Shown here: one piece after another, positions 7,817 to 14,981 of the stretch | Layout of the letters: every line of letters starts with the position of its first letter | Position numbering within the stretch: position 1 is the stretch's first letter | Assembly: GCA_019636515.1 (NCBI GenBank) | Contig: JAHBXI010000003.1 | Location: 248,001 to 312,000, forward strand | Length of the DNA stretch: 64,000 nt | DNA from: Phycisphaeraceae bacterium | Lineage (GTDB): Bacteria; Planctomycetota; Phycisphaerae; Phycisphaerales; UBA1924 | Reading direction: 5' to 3' | Made by a program: the position numbers and the translations under genes | Notes under the pieces: generated by a model | The model's input: only the letters and a program-made list of their open reading frames with translations | Database searches by the model: none | Told to the model about the DNA's origin: nothing

Positions 7817-8928
7817 CGCTGTTCGACCGCCACATCGCTCGCCAGTACCTGATCAACGTCGTGGTGCTTCTGGCGATCCTGTGCTCGTTTGTCGTGACGA
7901 TCGACATGTCCGTGAATTTCAACCGGATGGTGGGCCGGGCCGACCAGTTGCTCCGAGAGCACGGGGCCTCGGACCCGTCGCTTCTGAGGCGTGGCGCGGC
8001 GACATTCCTTCTGGTGGCGGACCTGTGGTGGCCGCGGCTGTTGCAGTTGTTCAACTTCACGCTGGGCCTGGTGATGGTGGGGGCGATGGGATTCACGTTC
8101 TCGCAGATGGTCCGGGGGCGAGAACTGGTGGCGATGCTGGCCGGCGGCGTCAGTCTTCATCGGGCGGCCGTCCCGGTGGTGGCGTGCTCCCTGGGGCTCA
8201 CGCTTGTGCAGGCGGTGAACCAGGAGATGATCGTTCCGCGCGTGGCGGGGCTCCTGACGCGCGACCACGGCGACGCGGGCAAGAGAGACCTGGGAACGAC
8301 GGACCTGGCGCTGATGGCCGACGGCGCGGGCCGGCTCTTCCACGCGAGGGTGTTCAACGCCGACGACGGCACGATCCATGATCTGCTCGTGATCGAGCGC
8401 GACCGTGAAGGGAAAGCGATCCGGCGGATCAGCGCGGTGTTCGCCCGGTGGCGCGACGGGGGATGGGACCTTGATATATCCCCCGGGTCGGAGGGCGTGG
8501 TCGGGACCGGAGGGGTCGTGGACCGGATCGTCACGGACCTGGACCCGGTCACCATCACGATGCGACGGTTCGCCGGGTTCAGCCAGAGTCTGAGTTTCAC
8601 GCAGATCACCGGGTTGCTGCGTCAGATGCCCGAGTCTGATACCTCGGGTCGAGACCGGCTCGAGCGGTTCCGCTGGGGGCGGTTCGCGGTCATGGCGGCC
8701 AACATCATGGCCCTGGTGGCGTGCATGCATTTTTTCCTTCGTCGAGAGCCGACCAACATGTTGATGCAGGCGGTCAAGGGCGCCCCGGTCGCGGTTGTCA
8801 CGCTGATGGGGGGCGTGCTGGGGGCGACGGCGGAGATCCCGGGGATCCCCCCGCAACTGGGGGTGATGATCCCGGTGCTGATCATCACGCCGTTTGCCAT
8901 CGCGTCGGCCTCGATGATCAAGACGTGA
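7813..8928 (+). CDS. lptG: LptF/LptG-family permease (short form)
   Basis: The 371-residue protein has the size and layout of canonical LptF/LptG: helices near 15-38, 75-100 and 115-135, a periplasmic jellyroll-like region (about 140-270), and three C-terminal helices ending in a short tail. MVRGRELVAMLAGG corresponds to the coupling segment after helix 2. It would pair with the long permease at 3711 and an LptB ATPase encoded elsewhere. The GTG start overlaps the PAP2 stop by 4 nt. The gene ends 51 nt before the convergent prenyl synthase stop. Confidence 0.85.
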   Translation: MTLFDRHIARQYLINVVVLLAILCSFVVTIDMSVNFNRMVGRADQLLREHGASDPSLLRRGAATFLLVADLWWPRLLQLFNFTLGLVMVGAMGFTFSQMVRGRELVAMLAGGVSLHRAAVPVVACSLGLTLVQAVNQEMIVPRVAGLLTRDHGDAGKRDLGTTDLALMADGAGRLFHARVFNADDGTIHDLLVIERDREGKAIRRISAVFARWRDGGWDLDISPGSEGVVGTGGVVDRIVTDLDPVTITMRRFAGFSQSLSFTQITGLLRQMPESDTSGRDRLERFRWGRFAVMAANIMALVACMHFFLRREPTNMLMQAVKGAPVAVVTLMGGVLGATAEIPGIPPQLGVMIPVLIITPFAIASASMIKT

Positions 8929-8931
8929 CCC

Positions 8932-8988
8932 GCCCACTGGATCCGCGTGCCGCCTGGGCCGAGGGGATCTCGCACGGATTCAGCGGGC
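8932..8988. terminator. Long hairpin between convergent genes
   Basis: GCCCACTGGATCCGCGTGC (8932-8950) is nearly the reverse complement of GCACGGATTCAGCGGGC (8972-8988), giving a stem of about 17 bp with few mismatches. It spans the gap between the lptG stop and the last codons of the prenyl synthase. It has no long T run, so either a bidirectional terminator or an mRNA 3'-end stabiliser fits. Found by eye. Confidence 0.5.
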
Positions 8989-10083
8989 GCGGTCGACGGC
9001 CGCGTCGGCCATCGCGAACAGCGCCTCCCGGGCCGCGGTCGGGGCCAGCGGGTCGAGGGCCGCCCTGGCCTGAGCCACCAACGCCCCGGCGACCGTCCGG
9101 GCATGTGCGATTGATCCGGTGGCGTCGAGTCGTTGGCGGACGGCGCGGGACGCCTCCGGCGGGGCGTCTTCCCGGCAGGCGTCGTCGATCGCCGCCAGCG
9201 AGCGGCCGCGTTCGACGGCGTCGGCGGACGCGAGGTGGTGGATCACCGGGAGGGTCAGTTTCGACTTGGCCAGGTCTCGGCCCACGGACTTCCCGACCAC
9301 GTCCTCTCGTCCGATCAGGTCCAGGACGTCGTCCTGGATCTGGAAGGCGAGGCCCAGGCGAGATCCAAACCAGGCCATCGCCCGCGCGGCCTCGGGGCTT
9401 GCCCCGGCGTGCATCGCGCCCAGTTCTCCGCTGGCGGCGATCAGGGCGCCGGTCTTGCGGCGGATAATCTCGAAGTAGGTCGCCTCGTCGATCGAGTAGT
9501 CGCCGCGGTGGTGCAATTGCAGGAGTTCACCCGAGCACATCTCCATGCTGACGCGACCGATCAGCAGCGCCGACCGCTGGGAATCCAGTTGAGAGCAAAG
9601 GTGGTACGCCGACGCGATGAGCAGGTCCCCCAGGATGACCGCCGCCTCGTTGCCGTGCAGACGGCTGACCGTCCGCCCGCCGCGGCGCACGTCCGCTTCG
9701 TCGAGCACGTCGTCGTGGACCAGCGTCGCCATATGCACCATCTCGCACACGGCCGCGGCGGTGATGTGGTCATCCCCGATCAGGCTCCCCAGCGACTCCC
9801 CGGGGGTCGTGGCGGCTTGGGGGTGCGTGGCCAGCCCGCCGGCGATGACGAGCATGGGCCGGAGCATCTTGCCGCGGTAGTGCTCGACATGCCGCACCAG
9901 GCGGTCGACCGCCGGCAAGTCGGAAGCAAGGTGCGAATCGAAGCGGTCACGCACACGTTCCAGGGCGCACGCCATCACCCGCTGAACTTCCTCAAACCCC
10001 TCGAACCGGCGGACGGCATCGATCATGGGCGACGGTATGCCCGCCGTCCCCGACCCGTGCCGCGCCGATGGATCCGGTCCCAT
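8980..10083 (-). CDS. Long-chain polyprenyl diphosphate synthase
   Basis: This trans-prenyltransferase builds the isoprenoid tail (probably heptaprenyl to nonaprenyl) from IPP and an allylic primer. Key motifs: GKMLRP (71-76), the first Asp-rich motif DDVLD (124-128), GKTGAL-like RKTGAL (around 209), the second Asp-rich motif DDVLD (251-255) and GRDLAKSKLTLP. The residues before the first DDxxD are small (Thr-Leu-Val-His), compatible with long chains. The 367 residues include an N-terminal extension; the ATG at 10026 is an alternative start. The start at 10083 directly abuts the mqnD stop, so the two are cotranscribed and both serve menaquinone. Confidence 0.92.
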   Translation of the reverse strand: MGPDPSARHGSGTAGIPSPMIDAVRRFEGFEEVQRVMACALERVRDRFDSHLASDLPAVDRLVRHVEHYRGKMLRPMLVIAGGLATHPQAATTPGESLGSLIGDDHITAAAVCEMVHMATLVHDDVLDEADVRRGGRTVSRLHGNEAAVILGDLLIASAYHLCSQLDSQRSALLIGRVSMEMCSGELLQLHHRGDYSIDEATYFEIIRRKTGALIAASGELGAMHAGASPEAARAMAWFGSRLGLAFQIQDDVLDLIGREDVVGKSVGRDLAKSKLTLPVIHHLASADAVERGRSLAAIDDACREDAPPEASRAVRQRLDATGSIAHARTVAGALVAQARAALDPLAPTAAREALFAMADAAVDRAR

Positions 10084-11046
10084 TCAGATGGCCACGATCG
10101 GCGCGACCCGCGGGCACAGACCCGCCTCCGCCCCGGCCCGAAGAAGCGAGTCGATCGCGCCCGATCCCTCGTCCCCCATGTCGAGGGCGGATTCACCGAC
10201 GTACATGCGGCAGTATCGGTCCACGCGTTCGAGGGTCGGCATCCCGCCGTCTCCTCCCCGGGCCGTGTTCGCTAGGGCAAAGGGCAGGGCGTACGCGGTT
10301 GATTCTCCGCGCCGATCGATGGCGTGGGCAACGCTCGAGCGCAAGAGCCGTGCGACCCGCGGGACCGTGCCGGGTCCGTGGAGTTCGTCAAGGTCTCGGC
10401 GGATGGCGTTGACGCCCAGGGGAGTGGGCAGTCCGGTTGTTGATTTCCACCACGCCCCGACGTCGCAGACCAGCCGCAGTCCCGCGTCGGAGTACGTCAG
10501 TTGTCCCTCGTGGATGACCAGACCCGCGTCGGCCAGGCCCCCCGCCACGGCGGGAATCACACGGTCAAACGGCATCTCGAGGAACCGCTCCGGGCTTTGG
10601 TTCACGGCCTCGCCCAGGATCAGGCCCAGGAGCATGAACGCGGTGGTCTGCCGGCCGGGGATGGCGATACGCAGGGACGGATCCCGCAGGCACGCCTCGC
10701 ATCCGATCCGATCATCGCCGGATCGGCTGACGACCTTGGGACCAAAGCCGTCCCCGAATGAGGCGCCGCAGCGGGTGATGATGTACCGCGGCGCGACCTC
10801 GGCGTAGGCCCGCGCGGACAACGCGGTGATTTCGAGATCACCCACCTCGATCGCACGGCGGTTGAGGATGTGGATATCCGCGGGAAGGGGTCGGAACTCG
10901 AACCGCCCGCCGTCGATGACGGGCCGACCCTCATCGCCGGGCAGGGGAGATCCATCGGGGCGGATCTTGCCGGTGATCGGCCACCACATGAACACGTCGT
11001 CGGGGTCCGGTGAGTGGGCAAGGGTGAGCGTGATTCGCGCCGCCAT
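10084..11046 (-). CDS. mqnD: 1,4-dihydroxy-6-naphthoate synthase (futalosine menaquinone pathway)
   Basis: MqnD converts cyclic dehypoxanthine futalosine to dihydroxynaphthoate. The 320-residue protein begins with the diagnostic AHSPDPDDVFMWW (10-22) and continues with the periplasmic-binding-protein-like fold typical of MqnA/MqnD (IAIPGRQTTA near 190, VIHEGQLTYSDAGL near 235). The HSPDPDD motif favours MqnD over MqnA. Its start at 11046 has TAGACT (11052-11057, minus strand) only 5 nt upstream, suggesting leaderless mRNA. It is the first gene of a pair with the prenyl synthase. Confidence 0.9.
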   Translation of the reverse strand: MAARITLTLAHSPDPDDVFMWWPITGKIRPDGSPLPGDEGRPVIDGGRFEFRPLPADIHILNRRAIEVGDLEITALSARAYAEVAPRYIITRCGASFGDGFGPKVVSRSGDDRIGCEACLRDPSLRIAIPGRQTTAFMLLGLILGEAVNQSPERFLEMPFDRVIPAVAGGLADAGLVIHEGQLTYSDAGLRLVCDVGAWWKSTTGLPTPLGVNAIRRDLDELHGPGTVPRVARLLRSSVAHAIDRRGESTAYALPFALANTARGGDGGMPTLERVDRYCRMYVGESALDMGDEGSGAIDSLLRAGAEAGLCPRVAPIVAI

Positions 11047-11201
11047 GGACGAGTCTACGCGGCGCGTGGGATCGTTCGGGGGCGGATCGGGCCTCGTCTC
11101 GATTCTGGCCGACCCTGGGAACGCCGGAAGGCCGTCGCACGGTCGGCATCGCCCTGTTACACTGCCGCGTTCCAAGTTCGCGCTCGGCAAGGAGATTCCG
11201 G
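11047..11201. promoter_or_regulatory. Divergent promoter region of mqnD and the amine oxidase
   Basis: On the minus strand TAGACT (11052-11057) lies 5 nt from the mqnD ATG. On the plus strand TACACT (11158-11163) is a -10 candidate about 39 nt before the amine oxidase ATG, which also has its own ribosome site AGGAG (11189-11193). No strong -35 element is visible for either. Confidence 0.45.
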
Positions 11202-12689
11202 ATGTCACGATCGCTCTACGCCCGACTGGCGCTGCGTTACTCCCCCGATCGAGTGCTTCTTTCGCGCCGGCAACTTCTCGCGGCGGCGGCGCTGGCGGCG
11301 GCGTCGGGGCTCCTCTCGGGAGCCTCACGGGCGGCGGCGCTGGCGGGCCGCAACCCGCCCGCCGGCGGGGGACGACGCAAGAAGGTGATCGTGGTAGGGG
11401 CGGGCTTCGCGGGCCTTTCCTGCGCGATGGAACTGGCCGGTCGTGGCCACGACGTGACGGTGTTCGAAGGCCGGGGCCGGGTCGGCGGAAGAGTCATCTC
11501 CATGCGAGACCTCTCCGAGAACGCGGCGGTCGAGGCCGGGGGAGAGTGGATCGGGGCGAATCATCCCACCTGGTTGTCCCTGGCCGAACGGTTCAACCTC
11601 ATCCTGTCCGAGTCTCCCGAGGATGAAGGGTTGCATTCTCCGCTGTACCTGCGGGGCAACCTGCTCGGCGAGCAGGCGACGGAGAACCTGTACGAGGAGA
11701 TGTCGGCGTGCCTTTCATCCATGAACGACGCCGCCTCGGCCGTCGATGCCGACGCCCCGTGGAACGCGCCCGGGGCGGCGGATCTCGACCGGCGGTCGGT
11801 CGCGGACTGGCTCGCCGAGCGCGAGTGCTCGGACCTGTGCAAGGCGGCTCTGGATGCGCAGATCACCAATGACAACGGCGTTCCGATCGCGTGGCAGAGC
11901 CTTCTGGGGCACCTGGCGATGGTCAAGGGGGGCGGGTTGCAGGACTACTGGGACAACTCGGAGGTCTTCCGCTGCCGACAGGGGAACCAGGAACTGGCGA
12001 TCCGCATGTATCTCGAAATCACGCCCGAGCGGGTGATGCTCTCCAACCCGGCGACGAAGATCGAGTACGGCTCGGCCGGATCGGTGCGTGTCACGGACGC
12101 CCGCGGGCGCGCGCACGAGGGCGACTACGCGGTCCTCGCCGTGGCTCCCTCGGTCTGGAGGTCGATCGCGTTCAGCCCGGCGCTGCCGCCCGATGTCATG
12201 GTGCAGATGGGTTCGGCTTCAAAGATGCTCTGCCTGATGAAGTCCGCGGCGTGGAAGGAGATGGGCCTGTCCGCCGAGTCTCTCTCCGACACCGAGGTCG
12301 GGTACACGTGGGATTCGACCGCGATTCATCCCGCGGCTCGCCAGCCCGTGCTGTGCGCCTTCTCCGGTGGCCCCAACGCCGAGGTCGGGATCCGCATGAA
12401 CGAGCCCGAGCGAAACGCCGAGTACGCGAGGTACCTCGGCCGGCTCTACAAGGGCATCGCCGAGCACGTCGATTCGATGCGATACATCGGCTGGCCCGCC
12501 GATCGCTGGACCATGGCCGGCTATTCGTTCCCCGCGCCCGGGCAGGTGACCACGCGCTGCCGGGCGCTGGCCGAGGGGCTTGGGAACCTGTTGTTCGCGG
12601 GCGAGCACGCCAGCACCGCTTTCACCGGATATATGGAGGGCGCGCTGGCGTCGGGCGTGACCGCGGCGCGCCGCATCGACGCGGCGTGA
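11202..12689 (+). CDS. Exported FAD-dependent amine oxidase
   Basis: The 495-residue protein starts with a Tat-type signal: SRRQLL (about 21-26) followed by an Ala/Leu-rich core. It then shows the FAD dinucleotide fold VVGAGFAGLSCAMEL (about 65-79) with an acidic residue ending strand 2 (TVFE), the RVGGRV motif, and the C-terminal FAD motif LFAGEHAS...GYMEGALASG. This is the monoamine/polyamine oxidase (NAD(P)-binding-8, amino-oxidase) family; the substrate cannot be told from sequence. A folded, cofactor-loaded protein exported by Tat would act in the periplasm. The start is fixed by AGGAG 8 nt upstream and by the signal peptide. Confidence 0.87.
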   Translation: MSRSLYARLALRYSPDRVLLSRRQLLAAAALAAASGLLSGASRAAALAGRNPPAGGGRRKKVIVVGAGFAGLSCAMELAGRGHDVTVFEGRGRVGGRVISMRDLSENAAVEAGGEWIGANHPTWLSLAERFNLILSESPEDEGLHSPLYLRGNLLGEQATENLYEEMSACLSSMNDAASAVDADAPWNAPGAADLDRRSVADWLAERECSDLCKAALDAQITNDNGVPIAWQSLLGHLAMVKGGGLQDYWDNSEVFRCRQGNQELAIRMYLEITPERVMLSNPATKIEYGSAGSVRVTDARGRAHEGDYAVLAVAPSVWRSIAFSPALPPDVMVQMGSASKMLCLMKSAAWKEMGLSAESLSDTEVGYTWDSTAIHPAARQPVLCAFSGGPNAEVGIRMNEPERNAEYARYLGRLYKGIAEHVDSMRYIGWPADRWTMAGYSFPAPGQVTTRCRALAEGLGNLLFAGEHASTAFTGYMEGALASGVTAARRIDAA

Positions 12690-12762
12690 GCGAGTGAGCC
12701 GGCGGACCGCGGCGTGGAGTGCCCGGGCACGCGGGGATCAGCGGTCGGTGTGAATCGGCGGC

Positions 12763-14313
12763 GTGGTCCGCCATCGGAATCAACCAGGCGTGGAAAACAC
12801 CGACCCGAATCTCCCGATGATTCTCGCCGCCGCCGACGCGCTGCCGCACGGCATGGCGGTCGTGCGCCAGGACGGCGTCATCGTCTGGGCGAACGCGGCG
12901 TGCGCGAGGCTGCTGGGCGCCAGGACCCCGGCGTCACTCGCGGGGGCTTCGTTCCAGGGGTTCTTTTCCCTGAGCCAGAACAAAGACCTGTCGGATCGGA
13001 TTCTCGACGCCCACGCGGGAAAGGCCTCGTACGCCCTCCGCGGGTCCTCGCAGACATGCCCGAGCCTTGACGTCCGCATCGCGCCGGTCGCGGCGACACC
13101 GTCGGAACAACGCGTCGTGCTGGTGTGCGAGTCGGCCCAGGCGCGTCCGGTCGAGGTGGAACTCCGCCACGCCCAGAAACTCGAGGTCGTCGGTCAACTG
13201 GCCGGCGGCATCGCCCACGATTTCAACAACCTCATCACCGCCATCTTCGGCTACCTGGAGATCGCGCAGCGCACCCTGGACCAGGGGCATCCCGCGCACG
13301 CGGCCATCGAGGGGGTCCGCGAGGCCGCCGAGCAGGCGGCGGGAGTCACCAGATCCCTCCTGACGTTCACGCGCAAGTCATCCCCCGAGCGGGTCCGCGT
13401 CAATCTCAAGGAACTGCTGCAACAGTCCGTCAAACTCCTCCGCCGCGCCCTCCCATCGTCCATCCAGTTGGTCGCCCCGCAGGACCCCGCGGCCGAGCCC
13501 GTGTGGATCCACGCCGACGCCAACCAGATCCAGCAGGTCATCCTGAACCTCGCGCTCAACGCCCGCGATGCCCTGGCCAACGGCGGGACCATCCGCCTGA
13601 CGGCCGAGTACACCCCGGACACGGACTCCCCCGGACGCAGCCGGGCCGCGCTGGCCGTCAGCGACACCGGCGGGGGGATCTCGCCGGAGATCCTGCCGAG
13701 GATCTTTGACGCGTTCTTCACGACCAAGGGGGGCTCGGGCCATAGCGGCCTGGGCCTGGCGATTATCCAGGACATCATCAAGGCCCACGACGGAAGGATC
13801 GAACTCAAGACCACCGTCGGGGAGGGAACGACGTTTCGCGTCCATTTCCCCTCGGCCGAATCCGCCGATGCCGCCGCCATCGAGCCCGAGGAATCCGTCC
13901 CGACCTCTCGCGGAGAGACGCTGCTGGTCGTCGAGGACGACGCCCTGGTGCGCCGCATCATCGTCTCGCAACTGCGCCAGTACGGCTACAACGTCATCGA
14001 GGCCGGGGCGGCCCGGACGGCCGAGTCGATCGCCCTGCAGGAGCGGGAGGCGATCGCGCTGGTGATCTGCGACCTTGAACTGCCCGACCGGCCGGGGGAC
14101 GCGCTGGTGGCTCGCCTGCGAGCCGCGGGCGTGCGGGTCCCGGTGATCCTTATCACCGGGAGCATCCAGTTTGAGCCGGGGACGATCGAATCAAGCGGCG
14201 TGACGCTGCTGCGCAAGCCTTTCGGCGTGGCGAGGCTCGCCGACACGGTCTCGAAGGTGTTATCATCCCCCGGTGAAGGTCATCCGATCTCGACGGGGAG
14301 TACACGCCGATGA
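12763..14313 (+). CDS. Hybrid histidine kinase (PAS-HisKA-HATPase-REC)
   Basis: The 516-residue protein has no membrane helix and is a soluble sensor. A PAS domain (about 22-125, GVIVWANAACARLLG) precedes the dimerisation/phosphoacceptor helix GGIAHDFNNLITA with H152, an HATPase with N-box NQIQQVILNLALNARDA and G-boxes DTGGGI and SGLGLAI, and a C-terminal receiver domain (about 385-512) with ICDLELP (phospho-Asp) and LLRKP. It lacks an HPt domain. The annotated GTG is uncertain; GTG at 12790 or ATG at 12817 would remove only N-terminal residues. The stop overlaps the next gene's ATG (ATGA), so kinase and NarL-type regulator are coupled. Confidence 0.9.
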   Translation: MVRHRNQPGVENTDPNLPMILAAADALPHGMAVVRQDGVIVWANAACARLLGARTPASLAGASFQGFFSLSQNKDLSDRILDAHAGKASYALRGSSQTCPSLDVRIAPVAATPSEQRVVLVCESAQARPVEVELRHAQKLEVVGQLAGGIAHDFNNLITAIFGYLEIAQRTLDQGHPAHAAIEGVREAAEQAAGVTRSLLTFTRKSSPERVRVNLKELLQQSVKLLRRALPSSIQLVAPQDPAAEPVWIHADANQIQQVILNLALNARDALANGGTIRLTAEYTPDTDSPGRSRAALAVSDTGGGISPEILPRIFDAFFTTKGGSGHSGLGLAIIQDIIKAHDGRIELKTTVGEGTTFRVHFPSAESADAAAIEPEESVPTSRGETLLVVEDDALVRRIIVSQLRQYGYNVIEAGAARTAESIALQEREAIALVICDLELPDRPGDALVARLRAAGVRVPVILITGSIQFEPGTIESSGVTLLRKPFGVARLADTVSKVLSSPGEGHPISTGSTRR

Positions 14314-14966
14314 CAAGCCCGATCCGAGTAATCCTGGCCGACGACCATGAACTGGTGAGGTCGACACTGGCCGAGTGGCTCAAGTCGGCGGCGGATATCC
14401 AGGTCGTCGCCCAGTGCCCCGACGCCGACAAGGCCGTCAACGAGTGCATCCGCCTCGCGCCGCATATCGTGGTCCTGGACATCGACATGCCGGGCTTGTC
14501 GTGCTTCGATGCGGCGCGGACGATCCGCTCGCGACTCCCCGACACGAAGATCATCTTTCTCTCCGCGTTCCTTCACGACCGGTACATCGACGAGGCGCTG
14601 CGCTGCGGGGCTTCGGCCTTCCTGACCAAGGGAGAGCCGCCGCAGAAGATCGCCGACGCGATCCGCACCACCGCCGCCGGGGGCGTGTTTTTCTCCCCCG
14701 AGGTCCAGAGCCGCATGGTCATCGATGCCGGCGGCGTGCGCCTGGCCGACGGCCCGACCACGCGGGCCCAGACCCTGACCCAGCGCGAACTGGAGGTCCT
14801 GCGGTATATCGCCAGGGGAATGTCCAAGAAGGAAATCGCCGGCGTCATGCACCTGTCGGTCAAGACCGTGGACAACCACTCGACCAGCCTGATGTCGAAA
14901 CTCGATATCCACGACCGCGTCGAACTGGCCCGGTTCGCGATCCGCGAAGGACTCGCCGAGCCGTGA
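14310..14966 (+). CDS. NarL/FixJ-type response regulator
   Basis: The 218-residue protein has an N-terminal receiver domain with the acidic pair ADDHE, phospho-Asp in VVLDIDMPG and Lys in FLTKG, and a C-terminal LuxR-type helix-turn-helix (TQRELEVLRYIARGMSKKEIAGVM...VKTVDNH, about 153-200). It should bind DNA when phosphorylated by the hybrid kinase that overlaps its start by 4 nt. Targets are unknown; the downstream glycogen-debranching gene is on the opposite strand and converges with it. Confidence 0.93.
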   Translation: MTSPIRVILADDHELVRSTLAEWLKSAADIQVVAQCPDADKAVNECIRLAPHIVVLDIDMPGLSCFDAARTIRSRLPDTKIIFLSAFLHDRYIDEALRCGASAFLTKGEPPQKIADAIRTTAAGGVFFSPEVQSRMVIDAGGVRLADGPTTRAQTLTQRELEVLRYIARGMSKKEIAGVMHLSVKTVDNHSTSLMSKLDIHDRVELARFAIREGLAEP

Positions 14967-14981
14967 TATGGCCGTGCCCTC

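Noticed and set aside
7528-8937. 469-codon minus-strand frame across PAP2 and lptG
   Set aside because: His/Arg/Asp-rich shadow. Both plus-strand genes have intact family motifs and a 4-nt overlap.
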